Source of the DNA: Agapetus fuscipes | Taxonomy: Eukaryota; Arthropoda; Insecta; Trichoptera; Glossosomatidae | Direction: 5' to 3' | Length of the DNA stretch: 64,000 bases | Assembly (NCBI GenBank): GCA_951799405.1 | Contig: OX637334.1 | Coordinates: 13,950,001-14,014,000 of the forward strand | Part shown: positions 20,465 to 30,721 of the stretch, piece after piece | Layout: the number at the start of each line of letters is the position of its first letter | Numbering within the stretch: the stretch's first letter is position 1 | Position numbers and translations under genes: made by a program | Notes under the pieces: generated by a model | Database searches by the model: none | What the model was told of the DNA's origin: nothing | Seen by the model: the letters and a program-made list of their open reading frames with translations, nothing else

Positions 20465-21638
20465 AAATAAGTAGATATTATTAATTGTCGTAACTGATGA
20501 TGTGAACATCTTTCACAAAACCGATCGCCAATAAATGAATTTCACTCGCCACGTAACCAAATACCATTTATTTTGATTAAAAAAAAGGTGAATGAGATAT
20601 CTCAGGATTTTGTTTTTTTTAAAAGATGTTTGCGGTTGACACAACGACTAAAAAACTGCATCCGATCCGTTATAATTCCAAAGAACCTGTTTATGATGCC
20701 AGTATCAAAAATGTAAAAAAAATATGACAAGGCGCTCCTGAAAATGACTATAGTTTCGCCATTTAAAAATATTTTTTAACAACAAAAAAGTACACGAAAA
20801 CATTTACTTATCCTAAGAAACATAAGCAATGAAACATTGTCGAAAAAATGAAATAAAACGCGTTATTTTGGCAGCTAAAAGTAAATAAATTTTAAAAAAT
20901 CTCAGTTGTGGCACACAGAGTGTTCAAAAGATTTCAAGAAAAAAAGTTCAAGAGAAGAAATATGTGTGCCCTTGGAATTTTAATTAAAATACTGACCATC
21001 TTCTAGTAACTGTCTTGGTTGGAATATTTTTTTTGGGCGTCAAAGCAGCAAAAAAACCGTAACAGTAGCATAGCATAGCACTGAGCTTTTAACAGTATTG
21101 AGAAAACTTTCAATAGATTTTTTCAACACTGAGACTTCAGCTTCAACTAAGTCTCAGTTTAAAGTTTGATTTCATAATTATTATTTCTTGTAAGTAATAG
21201 GTTAGTACGCGATGCACTTCTTGTGCACATTCTTCAGTTGTCATTGCCATTGCATCTTCAATTCTGCTGCATGAAAGAAGGATGTTGTGATTCTGCAAAA
21301 CCACTGTCTTAGGTTCTTTAACCAAGGTGTTCTCCTTCGACCTGGAGACTTTTGTCTCTCGATTATTCGTATTATGAAAATAATATTCATCATTTCACAT
21401 TACGCAGCCAAAATAAAGCTTGTTTTGATTATTTTTACATCAAGATTTTGACTCTGGTATAAGGAAAAGAGCCTTGGCTTTAGTCACTGGATTTCTCCAG
21501 AAGATTTTTAGGAAATTACGGTAAATCCACGTGCCAAAAACGGGTTATTCCCAAGGCAATAGGCTTGTGTCCACCCTTCGATTTCATTGACTATTAGTGA
21601 ATATTTCTCATTTATAATTATTATGAGGTCCAAATAAT
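20465..21638. other. No gene or repeat family recognised
   Basis: 1.2 kb of AT-rich sequence. The frame at 21143-21325 (60 residues, minus) has no recognisable domain. A small tandem of AGCAT lies near 21065-21080. Confidence 0.45.
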
Positions 21639-21639
21639 C

Positions 21640-21885
21640 TTAAAGAATGAAAAAAACAGATTTTACTGACCGTGCAAAAGAGAAGAACGATTTTCTCCAC
21701 GTTTCATCGGAGTCATAACCGACGTCTTCAGGCGACGTGTGTCCTCTACAAAGAGGAACCACGAACATGTAGAGGACACACGTCTCCTGAAGACGTCGGA
21801 TATGACTCCGATGAAACATAGAGAAAATCGTTCTTCTCTTTTGCACGGTCAGTAAAATCCGTTTTTTTCATTCTTTAAAATGTCT
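21640..21885. repeat. ~245 bp palindrome, hairpin-core family
   Basis: Two ~105 bp arms, nearly identical in opposite orientation, meet at a ~25 bp centre (AAAGAGGAACCACGAACAT). Each arm read outward gives CTCCTGAAGAC or CGCCTGAAGAC, a stem (CGTCGG/CCGATG), GAAAC, then AGAGAAAATCGTTCTTCTC and ACGGTCAGTAAAATC. The core repeats the CTGAnGA-N-stem-GAAA plan. No frame spans it meaningfully. Confidence 0.75.
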
Positions 21886-21889
21886 AACG

Positions 21890-22770
21890 ACCGTAATCAT
21901 AATTTAAAATCCAAATAAGCTGTTGGTTTTGCCTGTTGACGGACATTAGGAATTCTGGGTCTAGTCATAGTAATCATACGGAATATAATATAAAAACATG
22001 ATGTAGTCAATATTGTTATGATTTTACCGGGTTCAATTTAATAAAAATTGCGAATAAATATTTTGCATAATTAATTTTTAGATACGGTTCACATACGCTT
22101 CTTACACAGGGTTGTTTTTGAACTGTAAAACTCGACGGCTCAGATCCTAGTCTGGCTAATAATAGCATCTCGGTCTCTAAGTATAGGTGTAAATAAGAGT
22201 TATTCTTGAAACATTGGGAATTAGCACATGCGAGATTTCACCAGAACTACTAAGAAAATTCGAGTTAGCACTCACACAATCTTGAACAAAAACAAATACA
22301 ATCACTTAAGTGCCTACATCTCGACACTTCACAGACTCAACGTACACCAACTCACAGACACACAATTACACATTCACAGCAATATAAAGCATATTTTTTG
22401 TCATGCATTTTCACTTCAAGTGGCGCTTGGGTTGCTCCCGATAAAGCCCACACAGAGTTCACGTGAGTGTTTGGCAGTAGTATTATCCTCAGCGTCTACG
22501 ATATTGCTGCGCACGCTATTTGTGACTCTCCCACACAATGTTATGTATCAACTCGGCTCTGACAGTTTTGTCAAGGCAGGCGGGATGTGAGTTCCCAGTG
22601 AGCGATAGGATCAGTACAAACGATCTAATAAGATACAAAGTAAAAAAAGTATTGGTTTGTATTTTGAAAAATGTTTATTTATATATTAATGTACTTCCTA
22701 CAACTTTAAACAGCTTATTGTAAGATATAAAAGCTACTCGTTTTATTTTTTTAAATGGGACAAAATTTAT
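21890..22770. other. No gene recognised; one 120-residue frame
   Basis: The plus-strand frame at 22228-22590 encodes 120 residues with no motif, repeat or family I can recognise. Its region is slightly richer in CA steps. It is probably chance, but it is one of the longest non-transposon frames in the window. Confidence 0.35.
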
Positions 22771-22775
22771 ATTAT

Positions 22776-22983
22776 AATTCACTTTGCCAATGTCACCCCT
22801 GTCTCAGGGAAGGACGGCAAGAGTTGCAGGGTGTATGTCCATTTGAGATTTGGTTTTTATGTTGTAGGTTCACATGAGGCATGTGCAAGCGCGAACTTGT
22901 ACGTGTCTGGTTGTGAGAATGCATGTAATGTGAATCTCCAATGTAACATATCTTTGCAACTTAGATTAGATTAGATTAGATAG
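22776..22983 (+). repeat. 3T repeat with clear (AGATT)4 tail
   Basis: Starts inside the unit at AATTCACTTTGCCAATGTC and ends in TTGCAACTTAGATT repeated as four AGATT units (22963-22982). The 5'-truncated start and the simple 3' tail show the element's polarity. Confidence 0.88.
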
Positions 22984-23019
22984 TCAATTATTTGGTCTTC
23001 CCTGATTTTGTATGAATTT

Positions 23020-23165
23020 CAACTCAAAGCCCTTTGTGAACTTGGTCGTCGCTACAGATTTCGCCGATTCTCAAGAAAGACTCAGTAACTGTAAAGTTAA
23101 ATAAAAATTTGGTGACCATGCTTCGTTACGGGAAAATGAATTTCTCAAGCCAGCGAAGATCATGT
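23020..23165 (-). repeat. SINE-B tail, fragment
   Basis: Reversed tail: AAAGCCCTTTGTGAACTTGG, CGTCGCTACAGATTTCGCC, then AAGCCAGCGAAGATCATG. The tRNA and 5S modules are missing. Confidence 0.65.
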
Positions 23166-23227
23166 TCAACACTTACACGATTTACTAGCGACCTTACTAG
23201 CTTCCGCAGTCTACGCCAAAATTATGA

Positions 23228-23278
23228 ATACTTAGACTTTTTAGAGTTTGTGTATTCACACAGTGAACCTGAGTCATG
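23228..23278 (-). repeat. Relative of the 51 bp dispersed repeat
   Basis: Reversed AGACTTTTTAGAGTTTGTG, TATTCACACAGTGAA. It matches ~40 bp of the copies at 13.1 and 14.7 kb. Confidence 0.55.
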
Positions 23279-23279
23279 A

Positions 23280-23928
23280 AAACTTGTCTGCTTCACGACG
23301 CATTCTATAGCCAACTGCCCGTTCATGGAACGATTTCCCGGTATCTTTGTTCGCATCCCGATTAAATCCAGGATGTTAAAAAAACAACATCCATCGGCAT
23401 TTCTTTCCAGTGTCTCAAAACCAAAGGAACAAACACTTTGCGGCTAAAACCCTGCTAAAAAGGATCAGGAGGACATCAACTGTCCCCTAAGGATTCCATC
23501 ACCAGTACTTTAATTTCTTTGACATTTCAACAAGTGTCATAGACCCCCAATTCATACATATGAAATCTAGAGAGAGCCCCGCACAAAATTTTTACAACAA
23601 AAAGTTTTGTTACAAAAATAAAAAATCCCAAAAATTTCTTTCACGATATAATTTTCTATTCTTCATTGTACGCACATTTTCTCGGAAATCCTTTTAATAT
23701 CTTTTATTAGTCTTTCCGCGTAGGCAAAGTTGCTCTTGCCAAACTTCCAGCGAAAGGGTTGGAGGGAGAATTTAATTTCACAAACAAATATGACGAGTTA
23801 TTGAAAATGTAAAAGTAAAAGTTAACGCTGAAGAGAGTTAATCAAATGAACAAAATTAGTCAACAAAAAAGATGAGTTAACAGGAAAAAATAAATGGATA
23901 CATTTCTATTAATTACTAGCAGTACCCG
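23280..23928. other. No gene recognised
   Basis: Unique-looking sequence; nothing identified. Confidence 0.4.
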
Positions 23929-24180
23929 GCGTGTTTCACTACGCCATTTGGGCATGTGGTATCAATTTTTTTCTACAGATAAAAGAGGAAACAACAGGAT
24001 CAAAAAAAAAAGTGTGCTAATCGGAATCAAGCTTCACACAATTTATCTCTAGGTTAATCTTCACGTTTTCTAAAAAAAAAGGTCTAGGTACAACTGTTAA
24101 GCAGCAGAGCAAAGCATAGGGAAAATCGATTGCAGTGCTCCATTTATATTTAAGATAAAAAAATCGGCTATGTAACGTCA
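23929..24180 (-). mobile_element. Helitron-like 3' end (reversed), partial
   Basis: Begins ACTAGCAGTACCCGGCGTG; read on the minus strand it is a GC-rich hairpin region ending in CTAG before T. The body beyond ~24050 is AT-rich and not diagnostic. It could instead be an RTE-linked SINE end. Confidence 0.4.
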
Positions 24181-24187
24181 CTCATCT

Positions 24188-24430
24188 TATCTATTCTAAG
24201 TTGCATGGATATAATTGTTACATTTGGAATTCACATTAAGTGCATGCCCACAAGCAGACACGTATAAGTTCACACTTGCACATTCTGCGTGTGAACCTAC
24301 AACATAAAAACCCAAATCTCAAATGAACATACACCTTGCAACTCTTTGCTGACCTTCCCTGAAACAGGGGTGACATTGGCAGAGTGAACCATTTTCTATT
24401 TATAGTTGGTCAGATGCATATTGACTTATA
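24188..24430 (-). repeat. 3T repeat, full length
   Basis: Reversed copy from CTATTCTAAGTTGCATGG to the decayed 5' end GGTCAGATGCATATTGACTT. GTCACCCC subfamily. Confidence 0.82.
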
Positions 24431-24905
24431 CAAGAAAAGAATATAAACAATAAATTAAATTTTATAATCATACAATTAAAGAACTAATCTATAAAATTCA
24501 CTATACTCTTTGAGCAAAGTGAAGAAATAAATGTATTCCAAACTATCAGGAATATTTTTCAATGTAACCGCACTGTAAAACGTATGCAATTGGGGAAAAT
24601 GCTTCATACAATATGATGCACTTAAGTGTTTTTTCAACTATCTCCATAAAAGTGTTTAATTTATGTTGAATTTTTGACTCCCTGTCCTGTCTTTATCCCG
24701 GCCAAGTGAATTCACATTTTTTCCCCACATTTAAAATGTGCTCTATCCATTATTTCAATAAGTGAAAGTTTTAGGTAGTGCACACGGAACATTTTCTATT
24801 GATAACAAAATTGTAAGTCGCACGGCCGGGCCGAGCTTTCTTACATTTCTAAAATTCAACTTGGAATACTTGAATAACATTTTTTAATTTGGAACTTTTG
24901 TCTAG
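24431..24905. other. No gene recognised
   Basis: AT-rich; nothing identified. Confidence 0.4.
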
Positions 24906-24907
24906 GC

Positions 24908-25460
24908 CATGGGTCGGCAACCTTTTGAGTCGGAAGAGCCAAAAATTACAATTTACAAATTTCAAAGTTTTTCCTTGACTTATAGGTTGGTATAAGGCTG
25001 ACCACCCATACTGTAAAAAATGGTTCACTTTGCCAATGTCGCCCCTGTTTCAGGGAAGGTCGGCAAGAGTTGCAGGGCTTATGTTCATTTAAGATTGGGT
25101 TTTTATATTGTAGTTCCACATGCGGTATGTGTGAGCGCGAAATTATGCGTGTCTGCTTATGGGAATGCATTTGATGTGAATCTCAAATGATACATATCTT
25201 ATTTTGGATTTGGATTTGTAAAGAGCCACAAATGTTTTTTTACCAACAATAAATAGCGTCGATGGGGCGGGGGGAGGGTGGGGGGTGAAAAGCGAGTACA
25301 AGTAGCGGAGAGATCGTTAATCGATTCAGAACGATTTAGTTTTTTTCGATCAGAAGTATATTTCTGTGTTTTTTTTATATTTGCGTATGAAGCTAAAGAG
25401 CCGTAACTTCACACCCAAAGAGCCGCATGTGGCTGGTGAGCCGCAGGTTGCTTACCCCTA
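24908..25460. mobile_element. hAT-like nonautonomous DNA transposon, split by a 3T copy
   Basis: Termini GGGTCGGCAACC (24911) and GGTTGCTTACCCC (25446) form an imperfect inverted repeat of the kind found in hAT elements. Internal repeats of AGAGCCACA and AGAGCCGCATGTGGCT sit near both ends. There is no transposase. A 3T copy (24971-25200) inserted between the left end and the body. A G-rich patch lies at 25263-25287. Flanking 8 bp duplications are not evident. Confidence 0.65.
24971..25200 (+). repeat. 3T repeat inside the hAT-like element
   Basis: Starts exactly at TTCCTTGACTTATAGG and runs to ATACATATCTTA. The position inside another repeat fixes both ends and confirms the 5' boundary. GTCGCCCC variant of the GTCACCCC subfamily. 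Confidence 0.88.
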
Positions 25461-25496
25461 ACCAAACCGATATCGATCCACCATATTTGTAAAAAG

Positions 25497-25722
25497 TCCG
25501 GTCTATAGCTTAGTTGGTAGAGTAACTGCATTTCATGCCGAGATCTCGAGTTAGAATCCCACTGAAGTTGTCAGAAATTATTTCTCGTTTCAGTGTTTAT
25601 TTCTAACCCAAAATAAAATACTGGCAAGGCTTACTCAGCCTTCATAAGAAATGAGTGTCAATCCACTCAGGAGCTGAATAACATCCATTTCAAGTTGGCG
25701 ATAAGTAAAAGTTACTGGGTTG
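25497..25722 (+). mobile_element. SINE-A, head and first half of body
   Basis: Head CTTAGTTGGTAGAGTAACTG with B-box GAGTTAGAATCCC, then AAATAAAATACTGGCAAGG and CAGCCTTCATAAGAAATGAG. It stops at ~25722, where a 3T segment begins. Confidence 0.78.
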
Positions 25723-25858
25723 TTCATTTTAGATTTGGATTTTAAATTATGAGTAGGTACACATGCAGCATTTGTAAGCGTGAACTTACATGTGTCTACT
25801 TGTGAGCATGCATTTTATATGAATCTTTAATGTAAATGTATATTTGCAACTAAGATTA
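25723..25858 (+). repeat. 3T repeat, 3' half (duplicated)
   Basis: GTTCATTTTAGATTTGG, CACATGCAGCATTTG and the end TTTGCAACTAAGATTATG. The duplicate is at 26354-26490. Confidence 0.78.
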
Positions 25859-26051
25859 TGTATTGTAGTTGAATATAATGGTCTTCTTCTATTGGGTGGT
25901 TTCAAAATTACCGACCTCGTTGCTGAAATATTGAGAATTGAGAACCATTGTTTATTTGATCACCATCAAACTTCACAGGATTCATTCTAAAGATATGTAA
26001 CATGTTTCCTGAAAATTTCGTCAAAATCGGATGAGCGGTTTATGAGTATAG

Positions 26052-26126
26052 GGAACATACATACATACATACATACATACATACATACATACATACATAC
26101 ATACATACATACATACATACATACAC
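26052..26126 (+). repeat. (CATA)n microsatellite
   Basis: About 18 uninterrupted CATA units. The duplicate unit carries a shorter run (26690-26726). Confidence 0.9.
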
Positions 26127-26159
26127 ACATCCTTCTTTATAGATATAGATAGATAGATT

Positions 26160-26752
26160 GCATTCCATGCCGAGATCTCGAGTTAGAATCCCACCGAAGT
26201 TGTCAGAAATTATTTCCCGTTTCAGTGTTTATTTTAAACCCAAAATAAAATACCGGCAAGGCTTACTCAGCCTTCATAAGAAATGAGTGTCAAGCCACTC
26301 AGGAGCTGAATAACATCCATTTCAAGTTGGCGTAAAGTAAAAGTTACTGGGTTGTTCATTTTAGATTTGGATTTTAAATTATGAGTAGGTACACATGCAG
26401 CATTTGTAAGCGTGAACTGACATGTGTCTACTTGTGAGCATGCATTTTATATGAATCTTTAATGTAAATGTATATTTGCAACTAAGATTATGTATTGTAG
26501 TTGAATATAATGGTCTTCTTCTATTGGGTGGTTTCAAAATTACCGACCTCGTTGCTGAAATATTGAGAATTGAGAACCATTGTTTATTTGATCACCATCA
26601 AACTTCACAGGATTCATTCTAAAGATATGTTACATGTTTCCTGAAAATTTCGTCAAAATCGGATGAGCGGTTTATGAGTCTATAGCGGACATACATACAT
26701 ACATACATACATACATACATACATACACACATCCTTCTTTATAGATATAGAT
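26160..26752 (+). repeat. Tandem duplication, unit 2
   Basis: Starts GCATTCCATGCCGAGATCTC, matching 25528 onward at an offset of 632 bp. It ends CTTCTTTATAGATATAGAT. The length difference comes mainly from the shorter (CATA)n run. The A-box half of the SINE-A head is absent, so the breakpoint fell within the head. On the minus strand the end reads ATCTATATCTATAAAGAAGG, like the 5' end of a nonautonomous Helitron. Confidence 0.85.
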
Positions 26753-26911
26753 TCTCAATTTATTTGTGTCATTTATTTTACTTTTAATTATAATTAGAAA
26801 ATACATTAATGAGACACGAACTTAGTAACTTTAATTTCTTATTTTATTTTAGCATTTAATTTTATTTATAAAATTTCATTTGTACGACCGGTTTCGTGAA
26901 TAAACTTCACC

Positions 26912-27160
26912 ATTCCTTGACTAATAGGTTAGTACGAGGCTAACTTCCCCATGCTGTAAAAACTTGGTTCAGTTTTGCCAATGCCACTCCGGTTTTAGGG
27001 AAACTCGGAAGACGTTGCAAAGTTTATACTCATATGAGCTTTGGTTTATTTTCTATTTACCACATGCAGCATGTGTAAGCGTGAACTTACATACATGTGA
27101 CTGCTTGTGGGCATGCATTAAATAGGAGCCTTAAATGGCAATTTATCTTTGCAATTCACA
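26912..27160 (+). repeat. 3T repeat, full length, GCCACC subfamily
   Basis: Starts ATTCCTTGACTAATAGG; CCAATGCCACTCCGG; ends ATCTTTGCAATTCAC. Confidence 0.85.
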
Positions 27161-27164
27161 TTTA

Positions 27165-27625
27165 ATATTAAAGTAGGTTACTTATAAGTTATAACATTTG
27201 CTTTAAGTACCAGATGACCATTTTTTTATTTAAAAAAAAGTGCTTATTTTGTCCACAAAGCGATCAACAGCACAAAGCGGAATGTAGAAACGGTTACTTA
27301 GTCACTACTTCACTAGGGGTAGCCAGATTCAATCTTCTAAACCTCATTAGTAAAATTAATAACTATAGGTTTATTAACTAGCCAAAATTTAATTTACAAA
27401 CGCTCTAAGCGCTAAGAAATTAACCACAAAATGGTTATGAAGACATTATGTAGATTTTAACAGCAGATGCTCCCCTTAAAATACGCCAGAGAATCAGGCA
27501 AATTCTAGAAGAGAGGAGCCCTAAAATTCAGTCAAAATTTAATCGCTTCTTAATCACTCAAAATTTCAGTGTTTTTTTTTTAAATTCTGACACACTCTAT
27601 AATGTAATGATGTCTTTCGGCATCT
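27165..27625. other. No gene recognised
   Basis: A tail-like trace of SINE-B-related sequence (CACTAGGGGTAGCCAGA) is at ~27310. The rest is unassigned. Confidence 0.35.
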
Positions 27626-27627
27626 TA

Positions 27628-27705
27628 ACAAAACCTCACATGAACAAAAACTTTGCAACCCCAGCCGCATTTCCATGAAACCGGGGTGGCATTGTCAAAA
27701 GTGAA
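27628..27705 (-). repeat. 3T repeat, middle fragment
   Basis: Reversed: AAACCTCACATGAAC, CTTTGCAACCCCAGCCGC, ACCGGGGTGGCATTGTC. GCCACC subfamily. Confidence 0.7.
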
Positions 27706-27917
27706 GAAAAAGTGAAAGATAATTTGTAAAAAATAGTGAAAAAGAATTTGTGGTACTATTTTATCAGTGATAAACTTTTGTTTTCGACAATTTGGTGAAA
27801 AATATGTTTTTTACGGTTAACGATTTTTACATAAAAGTATCTAACCATCAGGAGTCATGAATAGTCTCTATGTAAGATTTTTGAGCAAAAACAAGTTTTC
27901 CCATTATCACATTAATT

Positions 27918-28003
27918 TATAGATTGGTGTGCGTCTTACTATATATTCTGTAAAAAATATATTTTGGCCAATGTAACCCATAATTCAGGGAAAAGCGGCA
28001 AGA
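27918..28003 (+). repeat. 3T repeat, 5' fragment
   Basis: TTATAGATTGGTGTGCG, then CCAATGTAACCC and TTCAGGGAAAAGCGGCAAG. Confidence 0.6.
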
Positions 28004-28009
28004 TCCAGC

Positions 28010-28140
28010 TGCTTCCAGGCTAGAAAGACCTTTTGTGACCGGTCAGTAAAGGCACATGAATCATTTAACCCAGCACTGCCGGGAAACGAACCTATTACCT
28101 TACGAGTCTAAAGCGTTGACACTAGCTACGGACCGATAAC
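28010..28140 (-). repeat. SINE-B relic (tail and tRNA unit)
   Basis: Reversed: GACCTTTTGTGACCGGTC, the B-box complement GGGAAACGAACC, then GTTGACACTAGCTACGGACC. The 5S head is missing. Confidence 0.65.
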
Positions 28141-28314
28141 AACGTAGGTAGATACATACATATTTGCCATTTTCACTTAAGTTTTTACTATCACGAGAAC
28201 TTACGTTTTTTCTTGTTATTAATAAGTATCTAAGGAGCTTAGGTATTCTCTACTAGCTAGGTACACAACAATTAAAACTTCAATATTTTTGCTAATTACA
28301 TTATACCTGTAAAT

Positions 28315-28735
28315 GTCAACGACGATAAAATGTTGAAAGCAACGGTTCTCATCAGATTACCGAAGGTAAGCAACATTGGGCGCGGATGCTACCTGGATGG
28401 GAGACCGCTCAGGTACACCGCGTGTTGGCATTTCTTGGACCGGTCCGTAGTTCAGTGGCTACACTTCGGACTCGTAAATGGAAGGTTGTGGATTCGAATC
28501 CCGGCGGAGCACAAAATATACCATTTATATTTCCAAATGTGCTCTTCGCTGGGTTGAACAACTTCATAAACCTTTACCAAAGACCGATCGATGAAAGGTC
28601 CATCCAACCTTACAACAACTGGGTCTTGCTTGAGAATTGGCGCTTTCTACAGCGACGACCAAGCTCGCAGAGGGCTCTTTTGGTGTGATACACACAAAAA
28701 CAGCGCTCACCAAATAAATCATCATAATATTATTT
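28315..28735 (+). mobile_element. SINE-B: chimeric 5S rRNA-tRNA SINE, copy 2
   Basis: A 5S-derived head at 28315-28433 (starts GTCAACGACG; internal GGTAAGCAACATTGGGCGCG and GGATGGGAGACCGC; ends CACCGCGTGTTGGC). It joins a tRNA-like unit at ~28437-28515 (GGTCCGTAGTTCAGTGGCT, GGATTCGAATCCCGG). The ~220 bp tail has CATCCAACCTTACAACAACT, CGCTTTCTACAGCGACGACC, and an ATCATAATATTATT end. This is the only long copy on the plus strand. The head keeps the pol III internal-control stretches of 5S genes, so it could have driven transcription with or instead of the tRNA boxes. Confidence 0.9.
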
Positions 28736-28977
28736 ATTATTTAAATGATCATCGTAGATTATAAATGATACGTGTATCACATTTAGGTCTTAGATCATCC
28801 CGGGATCATAGTAGGCCCGCTTACAAAATTCAGCGTTGTCACTCTCCTAAATCGAAAACAGGAATCGTCTCTCGGCAGGAATTATTGAACATTGTGCCTG
28901 AAATAGCTGCTGCATGAAAACCAGATAAATTTAGATTGTAGACGTCATCGTAGGCTCTGTTTTATAATACCGACTTC

Positions 28978-29205
28978 TATAATCTAAGTTGCATTGCCCA
29001 CATGTTTAGATTTACTCGTTTACAAGCACGCATGTGTATGATCGCGATTAAACATGCTGCATGTGTACACACGAAATAAAAACCCAAATTTTAAATGACC
29101 ATGAACCCTGTTACTCTTGCCAACTTTCCCTGAGGTAGGGGGAATTAAGTAAAGTGAATAATCTTTTTACAGTATGGGTGATCAGGCTTATACCAACTCA
29201 TAAGC
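28978..29205 (-). repeat. 3T repeat, full length
   Basis: Reversed copy from TAATCTAAGTTGCATTG to TTATACCAACTCATAAG, with a small deletion near the 3' end. Confidence 0.78.
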
Positions 29206-29334
29206 TGTTTTTAATGTCGTACAAAAAAAACTGGTCAACTCACAAAAAAAAAAGTAAATGTTTAAGATAGACTTTTTACGATTTTCTCATTTTTTATGTT
29301 TCATTTTGGGTGATTTATTTTTGTGCGTTTTTCT

Positions 29335-29500
29335 ATTCTGCAACCACACCTCAAGAGCTTAAGTCATTGAATTTGTTACACAAAAATCAGAGATAAACCT
29401 GAAAACGACGACAGCCCTACAGTAACAGTTATAGTATTGAGCTCCACTGGGAATCGAGCCCACTACCTACGAGTCCGAAGCGTTTAAAAGACTACGTAAT
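29335..29500 (-). repeat. SINE-B-like relic
   Basis: Tail CACACCTCAAGAGC; tRNA B-box complement GGGAATCGAGCCCAC; CGAGTCCGAAGCG. Strongly decayed in the middle. Confidence 0.55.
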
Positions 29501-29504
29501 ATTG

Positions 29505-29840
29505 CAACTTAAATTATAGATAAATTAGAGTCTGATTCCTTAATGATGATGTGTCTTGGCAACTTAGATTTAAGATAGATTAAGATCACCTGAATTGATC
29601 AATAGTTCTTATACCCTTGCTGTAAGACCTCCTGGTCTAAGTCATCGCACAGAAACAGAAATGATATGGCCCTAGAGCCACCTCATTGCTTTGCCTAGCA
29701 CTCCACAGTCCCTCAGGACTTCTGGGCTGCGTAGTATAACACCAAAAACGTTTTACCCGAACAAAAAGCTGTGTAATAAACTAAAGAAGAATCCCACGGA
29801 CAACGTGTGTCCATCTCATTGACATCTAATAATATTATTA
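29505..29840. other. No gene recognised
   Basis: A trace of a 3T 3' end (TTGGCAACTTAGATTTAAG) lies at 29555-29580. The rest is unassigned. Confidence 0.4.
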
Positions 29841-29841
29841 A

Positions 29842-30085
29842 TCCTTGACTTATAGGTTGGTATGTGGCTGACCACTCATACTATAAAAAGATGCTTTACC
29901 TTGCCAATGTCACCCCTGTTTCAGAGAAGGTCAGCAAGAGTTGCAGGGCTTATGTTTATTTGAGATTGGGTTTTTATATTGTAGTTCCACATGCGGCATG
30001 TGTTAGCGCGAAATTATACATGTCTGCTTGTGGAAATGCGTTTAATATGAATCTTAAATGATTTATATCTTTGCAGCTTAGATTT
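29842..30085 (+). repeat. 3T repeat, full length
   Basis: Starts TCCTTGACTTATAGGTTGG, GTCACCCC subfamily, ends TTTGCAGCTTAGATTTAG. Confidence 0.87.
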
Positions 30086-30496
30086 AGATCAATATTATGT
30101 TCCCTTATTCATATGTGCTTCTATGGGATGCTCGCCGCTGTTATGGCATCTGAGTTAAATAACCAAAAAAATTATACAAAACTAGAGAAAAGTTTTTCAT
30201 TTGTTTGTATGAGTATACATATTTTGTCAATAAATGCTAGAAAAAACCTTGCATGAAAACCAAGGCCATCTAGTATGGCCTTGATGAAAACCCAACCTTT
30301 GTTGCAGAAGTTTTGGTCTATTGAATTTATCGGAAAGTTTTAAAACAGGTTTTCCTGGCGGTACTATGTTTTTCAATTAAAAATGTAAATACTGATGTGT
30401 TTGTATTTTCCATATACTCTATAGTCTATCGTAATAGGTATCTATATTAAATGGATTTTAAGACAACTAGATATGTTGGTATGCAACATGAAAAAG

Positions 30497-30721
30497 GAAA
30501 CTCATATCAAATGCATGCCCACAAACAGACACGTGTACAATTTTTTTAAATGTTCGCGCTTATAAATTTTTAATGTGTACTTACAAATTCAAACCAAACC
30601 TCAAATGAACATAAACCCTGCAACTTTTGCCGATCTTCCCTGAAACAGGAGTGACATTGGCAGAGTGAACCATTTTTACAGTATGGGTGGTCAGCCTCAT
30701 ACCAACCTATAAGTCAAGGAA
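30497..30721 (-). repeat. 3T repeat, nearly full length
   Basis: Reversed: CTCATATCAAATGCATGCCC to ACCAACCTATAAGTCAAGG. A T-rich insert at 30541-30550 splits the CACGTG block. Confidence 0.84.

Larger units (their letters stand above)
25528..26150 (+). repeat. Tandem duplication, unit 1
   Basis: Carries, in order, most of SINE-A, a 3T 3' half (25723-25858), an ~190 bp segment containing TTTCGTCAAAATCGGATGAG, a long (CATA)n run (26052-26126) and CTTCTTTATAGATATAGAT. The same series repeats at 26160-26752 with only a few substitutions. Confidence 0.85.

Noticed and set aside
22228..22590. 120-residue plus-strand frame as a possible gene
   Set aside because: No motif, no supporting splice or homologous pattern, and length is within chance for a 64 kb AT-rich window.
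28315..28433. Functional 5S rRNA gene
   Set aside because: Mutated relative to 5S rRNA and fused directly to a tRNA-like SINE unit and tail; no T-run terminator follows the 5S part.
30253..30275. Short hairpin AAGGCCATCTAGTATGGCCTT as a terminator
   Set aside because: No gene precedes it, and hairpin terminators are not expected in this type of genome.
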